From JABMMZ01 sp044377005 (lineage in GTDB: Bacteria > Bacteroidota > Bacteroidia > NS11-12g > UBA955), in NCBI GenBank assembly GCA_044377005.1, contig JBILJV010000083.1, positions 1 through 7,675 of the forward strand: a stretch of DNA of 7,675 nucleotides, given 5' to 3'. Below, in pieces: positions 6,186 through 7,675 of this stretch. A program made the translations under genes and the position numbers. Each line of letters begins with the position of its first letter. The first letter of the stretch is position 1. Below the pieces are notes generated by a model. It made no database searches. It saw only the letters and a list, made by a program, of their open reading frames with translations, and was not told the DNA's origin.

Positions 6186-7511
6186 ATGCAAAAGACAGTC
6201 GCGTTTTACACATTAGGTTGTAAGTTAAATTTCTCTGAAACAAGTACCATTTCAAGGCAACTTCAAGAACATGGATTTGAAAAAAAAGAATTTACTGATT
6301 CTGCGGATGTGTATGTCATTAATACTTGTTCTGTGACTGACCATGCCGATAGAAAATGTAAAAAAGTAGTTAAAGAAGCTTTAAAATACAATCCCAATGC
6401 TTTTATCGTTATTATTGGTTGTTACGCTCAGTTAAAACCTGAAGAAATTTCTAATATACCTGGAGTAGACATGGTATTAGGTGCTGCAGAAAAATTCAAT
6501 TTGGTTCAGCATATTGGTGATTCATTTCAGAAGAAAGACAAGGCAACTATATTTAATAATCCAATCAAAGAAACAAATATTTTTATTCCCGGTTTTTCTA
6601 TCGGAGATAGAACGCGTTCTTTTCTTAAAGTGCAAGATGGATGCGATTATTTTTGTTCTTTCTGCACCATCCCTTTAGCGCGTGGAAAAAGCAGAAGTAA
6701 TACCATTGAACAAACAATGGAAACTATCCAAAAAGTAACCGAAACTTCCGTTAAAGAAATAGTATTAACAGGCGTTAATTTGGGCGATTTTGGCATTCAA
6801 AATCAAGAGACCTTTTATGATCTACTCAAGGAAATTGAAAAACATGATGGCAACCAAAGATATCGTATATCTTCGATTGAACCAAACTTATTAAGTTCAG
6901 ATATTATTAAACATGTTTCTAAATCACGAAAAATAATGCCTCATTTTCATATACCACTTCAAAGTGGTTCAGATGAGATTTTAAAGAGTATGAGAAGGAA
7001 ATATCAAAAAGCTTTATACCAAGAACGTGTCGCAGAGATTAAACAACTTATGCCTCATTGTTCCATTGGTGTAGATGTAATTGTAGGATATCCAGGAGAG
7101 GATGAAGAACAATTTTTGGAAACATATCAATTCTTAAATGAACTTGATGTGAGCTATTTACACGTTTTTCCATATTCTGAGAGAAAACAAACGACTGCAG
7201 CAAAATTACCGGGTAAGGTGCATCAGTTTAAACGAAACGAAAGAACCGAAATGCTTAGAATTTTAAGTGAAAAAAAGAAACAGCAATTTTACAAACAATT
7301 TATAGGTCAAGAAGCTTTCGTTTTATTTGAAAATGAAGAAAAAAAAGGTAAAATGTTTGGTTTTACAAGCAATTATATTAAAGTAGAAGTAGATTATGAC
7401 CCATTATTAATAAACGAAATTGTAAAAGTTGAACTTACTTCTATCAATAATGATGGTCACATGAACGCAACAATCAATTACTCTAATCAACAATTATTAA
7501 ATGTATCCTAA
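6186..7511 (+). CDS. mtaB: tRNA (N6-L-threonylcarbamoyladenosine(37)-C2)-methylthiotransferase MtaB
   Basis: A radical-SAM methylthiotransferase (441 residues) that converts t6A37 to ms2t6A37 in tRNAs reading ANN codons. Domains in order: N-terminal UPF0004 domain with the three auxiliary-cluster cysteines Cys12 (TLGCKLN), Cys48 (NTCSVT) and Cys79 (GCYAQ); the radical-SAM domain with CxxxCxxC at Cys153, Cys157 and Cys160 (VQDGCDYFCSFC) followed by IPLARGKSRS; and a C-terminal TRAM RNA-binding domain (about 371-435). The TLGCKLN, NTCSVTDHADRKC and ARGKSRS signatures favour MtaB over MiaB or RimO. I chose the ATG at 6186 rather than the in-frame TTG at 6174, because the family begins just before the TLGC motif and the TTG overlaps the predicted -7 element. 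The 3' end overlaps lgt by 11 bases, so the two are likely co-translated. Confidence 0.93.
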   Translation: MQKTVAFYTLGCKLNFSETSTISRQLQEHGFEKKEFTDSADVYVINTCSVTDHADRKCKKVVKEALKYNPNAFIVIIGCYAQLKPEEISNIPGVDMVLGAAEKFNLVQHIGDSFQKKDKATIFNNPIKETNIFIPGFSIGDRTRSFLKVQDGCDYFCSFCTIPLARGKSRSNTIEQTMETIQKVTETSVKEIVLTGVNLGDFGIQNQETFYDLLKEIEKHDGNQRYRISSIEPNLLSSDIIKHVSKSRKIMPHFHIPLQSGSDEILKSMRRKYQKALYQERVAEIKQLMPHCSIGVDVIVGYPGEDEEQFLETYQFLNELDVSYLHVFPYSERKQTTAAKLPGKVHQFKRNERTEMLRILSEKKKQQFYKQFIGQEAFVLFENEEKKGKMFGFTSNYIKVEVDYDPLLINEIVKVELTSINNDGHMNATINYSNQQLLNVS

Positions 7512-7675
7512 TTTTTATTACATATTCCAAGACTGGTTCGGTTTAGAAATCGATGGTCTTAAACTTATTAACTCATTTGGTTTTTTTGTTGCAATGTCAT
7601 TCATATTGGCCAATTTTATAATGACCAAAGAACTCAAAAGGAAATTCAATGATGGTGTATTGGGTAAAAAACAAT
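7501..7675 (+). CDS. lgt: Prolipoprotein diacylglyceryl transferase (Lgt), N-terminal 58 residues (3' end outside window)
   Basis: The reading frame from ATG 7501 is open to the window edge. The first residues MYPNFYYIFQDWFG and a following hydrophobic segment (about residues 22-42, NSFGFFVAMSFILANFIM) then a basic KELKRKF stretch match the start of Bacteroidota Lgt, an inner-membrane protein that moves diacylglycerol from phosphatidylglycerol to the lipobox cysteine of prolipoproteins. The first transmembrane helix is visible; the conserved catalytic His and Arg residues would lie beyond the window. The gene begins 11 bases inside mtaB in a different frame, with no Shine-Dalgarno, consistent with coupled translation. 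Confidence 0.85.
   Translation, partial: MYPNFYYIFQDWFGLEIDGLKLINSFGFFVAMSFILANFIMTKELKRKFNDGVLGKKQ

Noticed and set aside
6481..6678. 65-codon + strand frame inside mtaB
   Set aside because: It is an out-of-frame shadow overlapping the radical-SAM cysteine motif of mtaB.
1..7675. CRISPR arrays, tRNA or rRNA genes, insertion sequences, phage or defence genes
   Set aside because: No regularly spaced repeats, cloverleaf-like segments, transposase motifs or island-like composition shift were seen; the intergenic space is short and accounted for.

Overview
This is a compact, AT-rich stretch (about one third G+C by eye) with every recognisable gene on the + strand. Protein signatures, near-absence of Shine-Dalgarno sequences and two intergenic matches to the Bacteroidota -7 promoter element (TAnnTTTG) point to a member of the Bacteroidota. 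I cannot place it more finely. The content is core housekeeping; I found no mobile element, CRISPR array, rRNA, tRNA or defence island.

Left block (1-2439): the last 91 residues of a probable bifunctional phosphoglucose/phosphomannose isomerase end one base before a fumarylacetoacetate hydrolase (FAH) family enzyme that keeps the full FAH catalytic set. Eleven bases later comes dprA, the RecA-loading protein for incoming single-stranded DNA, read from a TTG start.

Middle block (2486-5588): rnr (RNase R, also on a TTG start) overlaps by 26 bases a short-chain trans-isoprenyl diphosphate synthase. The synthase combines a DDxxD first motif without the usual bacterial two-residue insertion with Phe five residues upstream of it. 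The close spacing from position 1 to 5588 fits one long co-directional unit, with a possible weak extra promoter in the 46-base gap before rnr.

Right block (5589-7675): a 125-residue, probably coiled-coil protein of unknown function looks like its own transcription unit, with a TAnnTTTG element just upstream and a strong intrinsic terminator just downstream. A second TAnnTTTG element, inside a CTAAATTT repeat spaced exactly 10 bases, lies directly before mtaB (tRNA ms2t6A37 methylthiotransferase). mtaB overlaps by 11 bases the start of lgt (prolipoprotein diacylglyceryl transferase), which runs off the window.

The genes do not form one pathway: sugar phosphate isomerisation, FAH-type C-C bond hydrolysis, DNA uptake/recombination, RNA turnover, isoprenoid synthesis, tRNA modification and lipoprotein maturation. 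I see no convincing novel multi-gene system. The most open items are the uncharacterised 125-residue gene and the repeat-bearing promoter of mtaB.
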